Shown one piece after another: positions 44,093-55,999 of a stretch of 64,000 bases of DNA. Source of the stretch: Lentinus brumalis. Its lineage: Eukaryota > Basidiomycota > Agaricomycetes > Polyporales > Polyporaceae. Positions within the stretch are counted from its first letter, which is position 1. Each line of letters begins with the position of its first letter. Both the position numbers and the translations under genes were made by a program. The notes under the pieces were generated by a model, which saw only the letters and a program-made list of their open reading frames with translations, was not told the DNA's origin and searched no databases. Location: positions 434,001 through 498,000 of the forward strand of contig MARA01000018.1 of assembly GCA_001792895.1 (NCBI GenBank). The letters are read 5' to 3'.

Positions 44093-45917
44093 ATGTCTGT
44101 CAAGGGAGACATATCCTCGTCAAGCTACCCGTCTTCGGTCAAGTCTAGCGCCGACCACGCAGAGATCGCCAGGGTTGAGCTCGAGCACCTTGATCCTGAG
44201 CTGGTGAAGAAGACATGGCGGAAAGTTGACTGGCACATCATGCCGATCGCGGTGCTTCTGTATCTGGCAAGTTACATCGACAGGTACGTCCGTCCGAGGT
44301 TCAGCCGCTTACGAAGTGAATGTTGAGGACATCTCTTCAGGGCCAACATCGGAAATGCGAAGGTGCTCGGCCTCGCGACATCCTTGCATCTGACGAGCGG
44401 TCAGTACAACTGGGCGCTGTCTATATTCTTCATTGGATACGTCGTCTTCGAGACTCCATCAAATATCATCATCCGGCGCGTCAGTCCGAGGTGGTATATC
44501 CCTATACTCACCGTAAGCCCACCAGACACCTACTTCCCCGCAAAACGGCTGATCGAAAATCACAGGTGATCTGGGGGCTGATATGCGCTTTGTTCGCTAC
44601 GGTGAAGAGTGCAGGAGGTCTACTGGCAATCCGGTTCTTCCTCGGCCTGGCGGAGGCTGGTTTCCTGCCTGGTATCGTCTACTGGCGTGAGTGTACTCAT
44701 ATTCCGCGCTGGCGTTGGTACGATACTAACGTGTTCACAGTGAGCTGCTGGTATCCCCGTACGGTCCTAGGCCGACGCTTCGGAATTCTTTACTCGACCG
44801 TGTCTCTCACGGGTGCATTCGGTGGTCTTCTGGCAACCGCGATCCACGCTCTCGACGGCACCCACGGCATTGCGGGCTGGCAGTAAGCACGCAACTTCGT
44901 CCGATTCTTGAAGCGAAACATTGACTTCCCGACGTCTAGGTGGATCTTCATCGTCGAGGGCTGCATCACGGCAGGCTTCGGTCTCCTTGCCTTGTTCTTC
45001 ATGTCCTCATACCCCGAGAATGCGTCCTTCCTCTCTGCGTCCGAGAAACGCATCGTCCTGCTCGCCAACGAGGCCGACCACGCACAGAAGGCCGGCGAGT
45101 CCTTCAACGCCAAGCAGATCCGCTCTGCGTTCACCGACTGGCGGACCTGGCTCTGGGCCTTGTCTATCTTACCATCTACATCCCGGTGTACAGCGTCATT
45201 CTGTCGCTCCCCTCCGTTGTCATTGGGCTCGGGTACAAGGGCACGACTGCGACGCTCATGGCGTGCCCGCCCTACGCACTCGGGTTCGTCATCGTGCTCA
45301 CCGCGGGATGGACGGCCGACCGTTATGGTAAACTGTTCTACCACTACGTTGCCGCCATCCTGGTGACGATCGTGGCCCTGATCGTACTCATGACGGTGGA
45401 GAACCTCGTCGTGCGCTACATCATGTTCTTCTTCGTCATGTTCATGTGCGTAGTCCATCCAGTTCTTCTGTCACCAGCCCAGTGCTCACTTCCCGATCTA
45501 CGCAGGTTCATCCCGGTATCGATCTGCTGGGTGTGGCTCGGGAGCAACGTCGGAGGAGCCAACAAGCGCGCCACGGCAGTCGGTCTTGTCTTCTCTCTCG
45601 GCAACATTGGTGGTGCGGTGTCGGGACAGATCTACCGTGCGGAGTGGGCACCGCGCTACGTGCAAGGGCACGCGATCAACGTCGGTTGCTATGTCATCGC
45701 GCTCATTGCGGGCACCGCCCTGTGGTGGAGCTACAAGACGGACAACGAGAGGCGCGATCGCGAGGCGGACGAGCACGACAAGGGAGGCAAGCAGGACGAC
45801 CTGCTCGGGGAGGACCTCGGTGACCTCGGCGATAGGTGCGTTTGTGACAGGCTCAGGCATGCAACGGCGAGACTAACGAGCGCGTACAGGCACTCAAGCT
45901 TCAGATACTATCTGTAA
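44093..45917 (+). CDS. DAL5-type MFS transporter (one-base frameshift)
   Basis: Member of the anion:cation symporter/allantoate permease branch of the major facilitators, about 500 residues, plasma membrane. Signals are: WRKVDWHIMPIAVLLYLASYIDRANIGNAK over the first intron; YNWALSIFFIGYVVFETPSN; RFFLGLAEAGFLPGIVYW; SCWYPRTVLGRRFGILYS; RWIFIVEGCITAGFGLLAL; and, in the second half, IPVYSVILSLPSVVIGLGY, PYALGFVIVLTAGWTADRYG and WLGSNVGGANKRATAVGLV. The frame changes after FTDWRTWLWAL at about 45155-45160 (GGGCC). One extra G or C there would rejoin it to VYLTIYIPVYSV. The Lys/Asp-rich tail ends HSSFRYYL. The substrate (allantoate, nicotinate, vitamin or small peptide) cannot be told from sequence. 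Confidence 0.82.
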
Positions 45918-46072
45918 CGCTGGACGAACGAAGCCAGGACAAAATACCCGCGAGTACACTTCTTTAGATGACTTATTGGGCTCGGGAGAACACGTATATA
46001 TCTACATTAGGTACCTCTGCTCTGTATCATACTCTACACACTGTAACATGCATCGTCGTGATAACTAGCGTT

Positions 46073-48240
46073 TTATCCACTTGCACGGTGCTCATGGTCG
46101 TCAAGCATTCCAAGAGGTGTGCGCATGAGCGACGGCCGCCTTGCTCCATGAGGCCGCGGCTCTTCGTTCAACGTCGAGTGCGTCGAGGCGCCCTGCCTGA
46201 GCTCCCGAAGCTCCTCGAGAGTCATCTCCAGAATGATGAGCTTGTCCTCCCAGTTCCCGTCGTGATTGTGCCCCTTCGCCTGCTCCGCAACGTCTCCGAG
46301 CACGTCGACCAGCGCAGCTGACAGGATGTGCGGGTAGCGCTTCTGCAGCGAGACCAGGTGAGGTGCGATCCGCGAGATGGGGTAGAGGAGGCGTGGCTCG
46401 TTCTTCCACAGAGGGGTCTCGAAGAAGTCCTGTAGGTGGGAAAGCGTGTCCCGCAGGTGTTCGATTTGGTCTGCGGACTCCGCGCCGGGGAGCGTTGCTA
46501 GGCAGATGACAAGGTCGCAGGCGTCGAGGAAGTGCTTCGTGTCCCCGTCTGTGCGCGTGTTGCTTATAAACGCCACTATCGCTCCGAGGTCTACAATAAT
46601 GATATGGCATTCGTCAGCGAGTTCCAGCTGCGCGGTACATGCGAATCGCTCACCATGGCAGCCAGGGTGGGTGTGCTGCTCGGCAAGCTCGAGGTTCCTG
46701 GACAATTGCTGGTACAAGATGGAGAAGGCTAGGTGGCGCACTGTTGTGTCTTCGTCGTCCAGCAGCGACAGCAGGGCGCGGCAGAAGTGGCAGTAAGTCA
46801 GGGGCAGCGAGCGGACGAGGAGCGGTTCGAGCGTCTTCAGGATACGAAGGGGGTGTTCGATGGAGACGTGCTCACAGCGCATCTTCTCCAGCGTGTCCAG
46901 GGTGATGTCCGTGAGGATCGCCAGTGACTCCGCCCTCGCGCTGCCGTTCTCGTCGAAGTAGTGGACGCCGCCCACGACGCGATCCGCGCGGTGGCCCATG
47001 ATGCGGTAGTAGCACTGCACCGCAGCTGCGGGCGGCATGTCGTTGAGACATGGCTGGACGACATTGCGGAGGAAGGTATCGTCAAGGAACGTCGCGTCTG
47101 CACCGACGAGCATGTGCCGGTCGAGCATTGCGTCCTTATCGTCAATGAGGATCCGCTCGCGCGCCTTCCAGCTGTAAGTCGTTGGCTTGTTCGCGAACTT
47201 CTTGAGTCTCCGTACCACCCTCTGCGCGAGCCTGCTCAGCAGTCGGCGGAGCTGACCGTCAGCGTGCGGGACTGCAAGCTGGCTAGCGTAGGCAGAGATG
47301 GATTGCGCGAGGCTGCGAGCCGGTCTCTTCAGCGCCTGGATGACGACGAAGACGCCCCATGCCTGCGGAGACTGGTACGGACAGTCGGGCTTGAAGGTGG
47401 GGAGGAGAGTGGTGAAGACGATAAATGCAAGCAACGCGGATATCAGGACGATGGCAGCGGTGGAGACCTGGCCGTTTAGCGGCCGCAGAAACTCGATGAG
47501 ACCGATGAGGAAGAGGACGAGGGCACCCTGCATCAAAATGGGGAGCAGCATCATGATCCCTGCGACGCGCCATTTCCTGAGGTTGTCGTAACGGAACTGT
47601 CGCAGACGTGCGATCTCGGGAGAGACACCGGCCATACCAGAAGTGTACTGATTGAGCCATTGCTTCACCAGTAGGCTGATTGACGCGGCCGCCAGACTGC
47701 ATATCAAGCTACAGAACCAGAGCGTGTTGATGAGAACAGCATTGAAGTGCGGTCCGGAGCTCGACGACTGCCCTGAGGATGAGTTGGCGTCCAAGGAGGC
47801 GAGGTCCATGCCATTCGATTGTGCCAGGTGGACTACAAGGGTTCGCAGGAGGTTGTCGGTCGTCGAGGAAGGGGAAGGAGAGGAGCTGTTGGAGTTCTGG
47901 TCTTGAGGCAGAAGGAGCTTGTACGACTCAATGTTGAAGGCCGTTAGAATGGCAGAGAACAAGGCGGCCTGGCGATCAACATGCTCGTTAACAAGAGTAA
48001 TGCTGGTACAAAGGATCTTGTGCTCACGAAGACGAGGTGTGTGTCGATTTCCTCCTTCCATCCCTGAATCTTGGCCTCATCATGGTCTTTGAGCGCTGTC
48101 GCGCAATCTACCCACGCATCCGCAGCGGCTGCTCCTCGAGCGAGCGAACTTGTTGAGGTCGGCGAGGCTGGTCCGCAGTCCTGCTGGCGAGTAGGTAAGT
48201 ATATGATGTGGTAACGTAAAACACTCTAAGTCACCTGCAT
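46073..48240 (-). CDS. DUF6535 membrane protein
   Basis: Agaricomycete-specific protein of about 700 residues and unknown role. The main exon is 46073-48061. Its first codons before AALFSAILTAFNIESYKLLL are intron. The true upstream exon gives DCATALKDHDEAKIQGWKEEID and THLVF, joined across an intron at about 48006-48064. A tiny first exon ATG-CAG at 48240 is plausible. DUF6535 marks are AALFSAILTAFNIESYK, LINTLWFCSLICSLAAASISLLVKQWL and YDNLRKWRVAGIMMLLPILMQGALVLFLIGL. These include three or four membrane helices in the first 230 residues. The remainder is a helical, armadillo-like soluble part. It ends HEHRASG. The frame is intact. Confidence 0.75.
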
Positions 48241-50241
48241 ATTGACTATGGCATCTCCGAGCTCCCTGTTGGATTTAGGTACGGGCTGGTACTAAGCAGT
48301 ATGAGTGGTCATTCGTCGCGTGACACAAGGAGTACCTCACCTCGAATCCGATATCGTGTGACTTGGCACCTTCAGGTCGTCTTGACCATGGTGTGGACCG
48401 GGGGCGTTGAGCTTTGGTGCTGTGTCGTCTCAGAGCCTGCATGTTGGCGTTGTGGTGGTACTGAGGAATGGAGCGGTGACTACGGCGATGGGAGGATGGA
48501 CCGCGGAAGACGGTGCGACAACTGGTGAACGGCTGTGGGTGGCTGAAGTCCATAAGAGGTACGACAGGGCCAGATGGCAGTCCCGTCTGTGCCTTCTTCG
48601 CGTCACAGCCAGGTCCAACAGTCCATCAAACTTCCTTGAGCGAATGTGACCGGTCGGGCTGCGAGTCGTGCACGAACGTGCGTGATACTAGTCGCCGACG
48701 TAGTCGGACGTTCCTGAATGACGTCTCTGCTTGCCCAGCTATGGACGTGTAGTACACCGTTCGAACCGAGTGATGACCATCGCGTCGGAAAGGTCGAAGA
48801 ACCAAGGGTCAAGCTCCGGTACTGAGTACTTTCGAAAGTGGAGGCGGGCGTCGAACTTCGGGTGAGGCTCACCTGAAGAAGACATCAGGACACATATCTG
48901 ACGGATCGCAGTCATGTCGGTCAAGCCACCAGGTCCACAGGAACCTCTGCGGTGTAGTTCACCTGGAAAGGCAACTCAGTTCTTAAATCATACACGAGAC
49001 GTACCACACCTACCGGACACAGCTGGCCCTGGTCACTTTCAAGTGCCAGGAAGCAGTCGATCGATGGTTCCTCGCAGGTTTGACGAATATCGTTCTCATC
49101 TGTAGTGGTACATTCTTCAAAGGTCGGGTCCTTTGCTTGTAGCGTTGTTCAGCCTGTGTTGTCGTCGCTCTGCTGTGACAGCGTCTCCGGGCCCTGTCCA
49201 GGCCCCATTGTCGCCCCAAAGTTGGCAGGCCCACTGCAGGCACGAGGTGACCGGTGAAGGGTGCTTGAGGTGTCGGTGATCTCCTTACAGATGAGTTGCG
49301 GTTTGGTCCTAATTGGTCCAGAATACGATAGAGTCGATCCGAGGATGCACATTGCATCACGAGCAGGGATAGCGTCGTCTTTGCAGTGCCGGCAACGACT
49401 CGACGACAGGACGACCGTCAACAGATATTCTAGTCGCCATCACTGCACGTATCCTATGACAATGAGAGGTAAGCACGCGACAGTGAGTAGGATGCCTCGG
49501 ATACATAAGTATACGGACATCACGCTCTCATCCTCATGTCCAGCTATGGTGAATCATCGGGGTACCTCAGCGGCTTCCACTCCTTGACATCTGTCGGTTA
49601 CGACTTATAAGGCACATTGACGACTGCCATAACGACTCATCTAACGGCGCGTGCAAACAAGATCAGTCGTGTAGGTCGGCAGATTGTACAGCGAGCCTCT
49701 CACTTCACTGTCAACATTCGGAGACAACCAAGCCACAGTCGGGCACCTTCCTTGGTGATTGGACGCGTTCGGTAGAGCTGGCCAGATATTTGTCGAGTCA
49801 ATCACACACCGTCCTCATGATTCTAGTAGTAGGCCCGACGAAAGAGCTGTATGAGTTCGATTCCCTGTCAGGCGGTATGCAGACAGCGATCTACGCGTGC
49901 ACAGGGGCGTACGCTCACCGACGGCGAAGGGTGCTGACAGCAACTGGTACAACTTCAAGCTCAAGTCTGCTCAAGACTGTCACTCAAGCTTCAAGTCTAC
50001 CCTATAGATGCTGGCTCACGTGATGAACGCGGTTTAGGTCGGAGTCTGAACGCGACGCGACGCGCCACCAACGCGTCGTAAACAACGACTCGGACATCGA
50101 CAACGACGACGACGGCCACCCGCACGATCTCCACGGCACTCACCGCATCTTGGTCGACGTTGGCACTACTTGAGCCGCGTACGGCAGTGCCTCCCAATAC
50201 ATTGACCACGCACTAGGCACCCCGACGACCACGAGCACAAC
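48241..50241. other. gene-free tract upstream of SMC2
   Basis: Two kilobases with only short, mutually overlapping frames and no domain. Repeats of TCAAG words occur near 49.95-50.0 kb. It contains the divergent promoters of the DUF6535 gene and SMC2 at its ends. The middle may be decayed repeat DNA. Confidence 0.5.
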
Positions 50242-53200
50242 ATGCATATCCAGGAGCTCATCCTGGACGGATTCAAGTCCTATCCCGTCCGGACTCAAAT
50301 CACTGGCTGGGACCCTTCCTTCAATGCTATTACAGGTCTTAATGGCTCCGGCAAGTCCAATATTCTTGACGCAATATGCTTCGTTCTTGGGCTCACAAAT
50401 ATGGCTTCGGTGAGTGACCCTTTCAATGCTGAGCGAGGAGGGAGTTGGAAGTTCGGTCGACCGCTAGAGAGTGGGGAAGACTGCTCTGAGCTAGAATCAT
50501 CAGTGCATATTGATGGTATGGCACGGCATAGTGGGTGGACGGTGGGCAAAGCCTACCACAGCTAGCGGCTACCCTTGCTGGATGTGGGCACCTGGAAGTA
50601 CCGGTAATCGCAAACTACCCGTTTCTTTGCGCTCCGAACGACACTCAGCGCGTTTTGAGGGAAGTGGACCATTCGTTCATCGCGACCTCAGCCCCGAGGT
50701 GATGTTTGCATTCGTGTGTGGCTTGGACGCCTCGTGGGTCTCGTTGGATCGCGCTTCAGACTCTACCTTCGCGAATTTGTGTGTCTTGTGGTGAATGCAA
50801 TGACCGCAACGACGGCTTGCTGCCTGGCTAGTGGTTATTTGCCCTATGTATTCTGCAGTGACAGGTCTGGGCTGAGTAACTGATTCAGCACACCCACAGA
50901 TGCGTGCGCAAAACCAGCAAGATCTCATCTACAAGCGTGGCCAGGCGGGAGTAACGAAGGCTAGCGTAACCATCGTCTTCGACAACACTGAGCGCGCGAC
51001 CAGTCCACTAGGATTTGAGGACTGTGCACAGGTGACAGTGACGAGACAGGTACGTGGTGTCGTCTGAACCCACCTACGAGAGTTACAACATCTGTATCAG
51101 ATTGCTATCCCTAACCTCTCGAAGTATCTCATCAACGGCCACAAGTCGACTCAGCAGAATGTCCAGACGCTGTTCCAGAGCGTTCAGCTAAACATCAATA
51201 ACCCGAATTTCCTGATCATGCAGGGACGGATCACGAAGGTGTGTCGAGCTACTTTTCTACCGACCCGCAGTCACCAACTCTATGACACAGGTTCTCAACA
51301 TGCGTCCGGCAGAGATTCTTGGCATGGTGGAAGAGGCAGCCGGAACGCGGATGTTCGAGGAGAAGAAGGAGAAGAGCCTCCGGACAATCAACAAGAAGCA
51401 GAAAAAAGTCGAGGAGCTGGAAGGGATCATCAAGGAGGAGATCACACCGAAGCTCGAGAAGCTGCGGGAGGAGAAGCGGTCGTACTTGCTGTGGCAGAAG
51501 ACATGCACGGAGCTCGAGCGGATAGGTCGCACATTACGAGCATGGGAATACATGGAGGCGCACAAGCGAGTCGTTGAGAAGGAGCAGGAGATCGCGGACG
51601 CGGAGCAAGGGGTCGCAACGATGAAGAAGGAGAAGGGAAGATACGACAAGGAGATCAAAGCCGCCGAGAAACAGATCGACGAGGTGAACGCGCAGCGCGA
51701 CAAGGAGCTAAAGAAGGGCGGGAAGTTCAAAAAACTTGAGGAGGAGGTTAGCGAGCTGGGCAAGAATCTTGCGAAGGTTCGCACGCAGGTCGAGTTGAAG
51801 AACAGCACCATCAAGGACGAGGAGGGCAAGGTTGCAGCGTCTGAGAAGGAGCTCGAAGAGGTGCGTGATGTGCCTCGTCGTCCGCATCGCGAACTCACCC
51901 AGTGTGCAGCTCCGCGCCAGCCTCGAGAACAAGAGACACCAGGTTGACGAGCTCACGGCATCCCACGCCACCGTCAAGGAGAAGCAGACCACCCTGCAGA
52001 CCGCGATGACGAACGCTGAGGAGCTGCTCCAGACACTGCTCACAGGTTTGTCGTCAAATAACCCAGGACAGACAGGCGGTGGCTACATGGGTCAGATCGC
52101 GGACGCGAAGTCCCGAGCTGCCCACGCCGGAGCGGAGCAGGAGCAATTCAAGGTCAAACTCAACATGAAGGAGAAGGAGCTCAAAGAGCTTGAGGCGCGG
52201 TGGAAGGCCGTCGAGCGCGAGGCCAGCGACGGCGCGCGCAACCTCGAAGCTATGCGCGCGGCAGTCGACGGCTTCAGGAAGAGACTGGCAGAGACTAGCT
52301 GGAGCGAAGAGAAGGAGCAGGCTCATGATACCGCCCTCCGAGACGCCAAACAAGAAGTGAGGCGGCTCACAGAGGTTTGTACACTTGCTCTCATCGTTTG
52401 GCGTTGACTCACTCCGAGTGCGCAGATTCGGGACGCAGTCAAGTCGCGATTGGCTAACATCGACTTCGACTACGCATCCCCGTACCCGAACTTCGACCGC
52501 AACAAGGTGAAGGGTCTGGTCGCGTCCCTCGTTTCGCTTGAGCAAGTCAACTACAACGCGTCTACCGCACTCGAGATCACGGCGGGTGGGCGGTTGTATA
52601 ACGTCGTCGTTGAGAGCGACGAGGTCGGCAAGCAGCTACTCCAGAACGGTCGTCTGAAGCGCCGCGTCACCCTGATTCCTCTCAACAGAATCCAGAGCTA
52701 CCGCATCCCTGAACAGGTACGCCATTTCATCTATCTTATTGGTCGTGCGTCCGACTCATTTGATCTTACCTTAGAAAATCCAAGCCGCGAAACGCATGTC
52801 CGGTGGCAAGGCAAGACCAGCTATCTCGCTGGTCGGGTATCCGGAGGAGGTCGCGAGCGCGATGTCGTTCGTATTCGGAGGGACATTCATATGCGAAGAC
52901 GCACAGACCGCGAAGATGATCACCTTCTCGGCCGACGTTGGCGTCAAGTCCGTCACTCTTGACGGCGACGTCTACGATCCTTCCGGCACGCTCAGTGGCG
53001 GATCCGCGCCTAACGGTTCCGGCATCCTCATCAAAGTGCAAGAGCTCCTCGAGGCGGAGTTCAACCTGCAGGACGCGCGTAGCAAGCTGTCGCATCTGGA
53101 GCAGGAGGAAGAGCGGACACGCAACGTTCGGGACAAGTGGCGGAGCATGTCGAGGGAGCTCAGTGTGAAGGAGCACGAGCTCAAGCTGCTTCAAGAGCAA

Positions 53201-55110
53201 GTCAGCGGCAGCAATGCGTCCCGGGTGAGTAAGCATCTGAGTTTGTCAAGAGCATTAATTGACGACGTCGTGCAGATCGGTGCCGATGTTGACGAGGCTC
53301 GCAAGGCTATCGCTGAGCTGAGGGAGGCCATGGAATCTGCGAAGGAGAAGCAGAAAACTGCCAATGCCGATGTCAAGAGGCTTGAGAAGGACATGAACGA
53401 CTTCAAGAACAACAAAGAGGGCAAGATCGAAGAGCTCAAGGTGGGTGGCGAGACTTACCCCGTAGGGGACATGTCTGACGCTACATCTGCAGGCCGATGT
53501 CAGCAAGCAGAAGGCTGCATTGCAGAAGCATTCAGTTGTGGTCAAGACACAACATCGCGAATTGCAGACAGCCACTCTCGAACTTGGTACGCACTCTCCT
53601 TGCAAGACTGCTATACGGTCGTTCATAGGTCCTATTCCATCGTATAGAACAAATCGAGAAAGATATCACTGCTGCGGAGGCCCAGATCGAGGAGGCGCGA
53701 GCCGGCATTCGAAAGCTGCGCAAGGAGCTCGACAGAATGCGTGCGGACGAGAAGGAGAAGGAGGTGAGTTGTGCTGTAATAGTGAACTCGTGTACACTGC
53801 TGATGCCACGTGTTCGCAGGCCGCTGCTGCACAGGCCGAGAAGAAGCTCTTGGAAGAGCGTGCCACCCTTAGCCGGTACGATGAAGAGCTCAAGTCCTTG
53901 GAGCGCGCCATCAAGGAGAAGAAACAAGCAATCTCCGACGTGGAGCTGCAGATCCAGCAGCGGGATCATGAAATTACCACTCTGAAGAAGGAGAAGGTCG
54001 GAGCTGAGAACCAGGCCGCGAACCTGGAGAAGCAGCACGAATGGATTGCTGAGGAGCGAGAGTAAGCTTCGTCTTGACTTGATCGCATGTTTGTCGAGCA
54101 GTCCGCTGAACGTCTTTCAGACAATTCGGGAAGCCGGGCACCCCATATGACTTCAGGAAAGCGGACATCAATCAGTTGAGGAACAAGGCGCAGGAGCTCG
54201 AGAACCAGCAGAAGGGCATGAAGAAGAAAGCCAACCCCAAGTCTGCTCACATGCTCGAAGAGTGCGTCTCTCGTGTCGTCGCTGGGTGCTATGCTGACAG
54301 AATGGATTAGCGTGGAGAAGAACGAGATCCAGCTCAGAAAGATGATCGAGCAAGTAACCAACGACAAACGCCGAATGTTGGAGACCATTGACAATCTCGA
54401 CCACCACAAACGGGAGGCTGTGGAGACGACTTGGACGAAAGTCAACGGGTACGTCTCTCACCACCACTCGCTCCCCGGTGCTCCCCAGACTGACGCGCCG
54501 TACTACGTATCAGGGACTTCGGTGCGATCTTTGCGGAACTCCTCCCAGGCAACTTCGCCAAACTGCAGCCGCCAGAAGGTCAGGACCTCATGCAGGGTCT
54601 TGAGGTCAAGGTCCGCTTGGGCACCGTGTGGAAGCAGTCTCTCACGGAACTAAGTGGCGGTCAACGGTGAGTGTCCTTCTATCATCTCTTGCGCATGCCA
54701 AACCTCTTCTCGCTTCGCCCGCGTTTCTCTGTTCTGCCCGCCGATGAAGGAGATCACTGATACGTTTTCCCAGGTCACTGATTGCGCTCTCCCTGATCAT
54801 GTCCCTGCTGCAGTTCAAGCCCGCGCCGATGTACATCCTGGATGAGATCGATGCCGCACTCGACCTGTCGCACACGCAACACATCGGCCAACTCTTCCGC
54901 ACGCGCTTCAAGGGCTCGCAGTTCATCGTCGTCTCCCTCAAGGAGGGTCTCTTCACAAACGCGAACGTCCTCTTCCGCACGCGCTTTCGCGACGGGACGT
55001 CTATCGTGGAGCGCACTGCGAACCGCTCGACGTCGTCGCTGTACCAGAGCACCACGGGCCGCAATGAGGACGACGAGAACGTGCCGCCAGGGCGGCGGAC
55101 CAGGCGGTAA
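50242..55110 (+). CDS. SMC2: condensin subunit SMC2
   Basis: ATPase of condensin, the complex that compacts mitotic chromosomes, acting in the nucleus. About 1200 residues, the usual length. The N-terminus [20 protein letters not shown] is followed by the Walker [13 protein letters not shown] and the SMC2-type [20 protein letters not shown]. Then come coiled coil 1 ([20 protein letters not shown] onward), a hinge region with [18 protein letters not shown] and [12 protein letters not shown], and coiled coil 2. The head returns with [20 protein letters not shown], the signature LTELSGGQR, and Walker [21 protein letters not shown]. The tail ends VPPGRRTRR. More than ten short introns splice in frame. 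The first intron, 50410-50898, is about ten times longer than the rest. Confidence 0.95.
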
Positions 55111-55553
55111 TATGTGCTGAACTTGCTGCGTTCTTCTTCGCTCGGATCGTTCTAGCTCACTCCTGCTCGTGTATTATTGATTGGTTGTGACGATCGACGG
55201 CCTCGAGGGTCATGATGACTGCGACGTGTACTTATTTCTTGTTGTACTAGGATATTGTAGACTCTAATGCCCGCTTCCCTTTGGCTTCCCATTTTCTACT
55301 GCCGTCAAGATCTCATCATACGTGGCCATGGACACTCGCACGAAGAGTGTCGGCCGACGTGACTACCATGACACTGACGCTAGCGGCGGATGCGCTGAAA
55401 GGCCGTGTCCGTGTATGCAGCAGCGTGGTCCAAGGTGATTGGTAGCCCTCCGGACACACCCGCATCCCAGTTCATGCATGAAGAAGTAAGGCATCCTCGA
55501 GGCCTCGCCCTAGCGTGGGCAGACAGCACATACGTCAATGTCGAGGATCAGTA
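55111..55553. other. convergent spacer SMC2 / KSH1
   Basis: 3' flanks of two convergent genes. No coding signal. Confidence 0.5.
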
Positions 55554-55999
55554 TTACTGCACCAGTATTGTAACAGCCATTGCGATACAGGCCATGGCGA
55601 CGTATGGGGAAAGGCGTTCTCCTGCACAGCCGTACGAGATTGAGGAGATGAGAGGAGCATCCTTAGTACGTGCGACGCTACAGAGGACGAACAGCACGGA
55701 CTCACCTATACGAGCAGACATCCAGAACAAGCCCAGGAACCTGCGCATGCGCGAGATAAGTCAAGACAAGCGTTAACGTCTTGGGCAAAGAGGGCGGGGA
55801 GTGGACGGCGAACATGGACGTACCCTTCCTTGTTCCGATCTATCAGGCGCGGTGCGACAGCACGGACGTACGTGCATGTGCAGATGAGGAGAAGAATAAC
55901 GAGTAGGAGGGACTGGAAGTTGAATAACGCCGACTGTAGAATAGAGACAAGCATATGAATTGCTGAGCGGGTTATGCCAAGGATAGTAGCACGCACCAT
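55554..55999 (-). CDS. KSH1: Kish (TMEM167-type) Golgi membrane protein
   Basis: Small secretory-pathway membrane protein of about 72 residues, essential in yeast and conserved from fungi to man. It is assembled from four exons. The ATG at 55997-55999 stands alone, followed at once by an intron. Then come [20 protein letters not shown] with [16 protein letters not shown], then [12 protein letters not shown], then [20 protein letters not shown] and Gln before the stop at 55554. The pattern INFQSLL...R.LAP.L.DRNK.G.LG.FWK.ARIGER is diagnostic. A signal-peptide-like helix and a second C-terminal helix are present. It looks intact. Confidence 0.93.

Noticed and set aside
49845..49880. tRNA-like B box (GAGTTCGATTCCCTG)
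   Set aside because: No matching acceptor arm, D arm or anticodon arm could be drawn around it.
50690..50880. C/D-box snoRNA in the long SMC2 intron
   Set aside because: A GTGATGT word and later CTGA words exist, but they are too far apart (about 175 bases) and lack a terminal stem.
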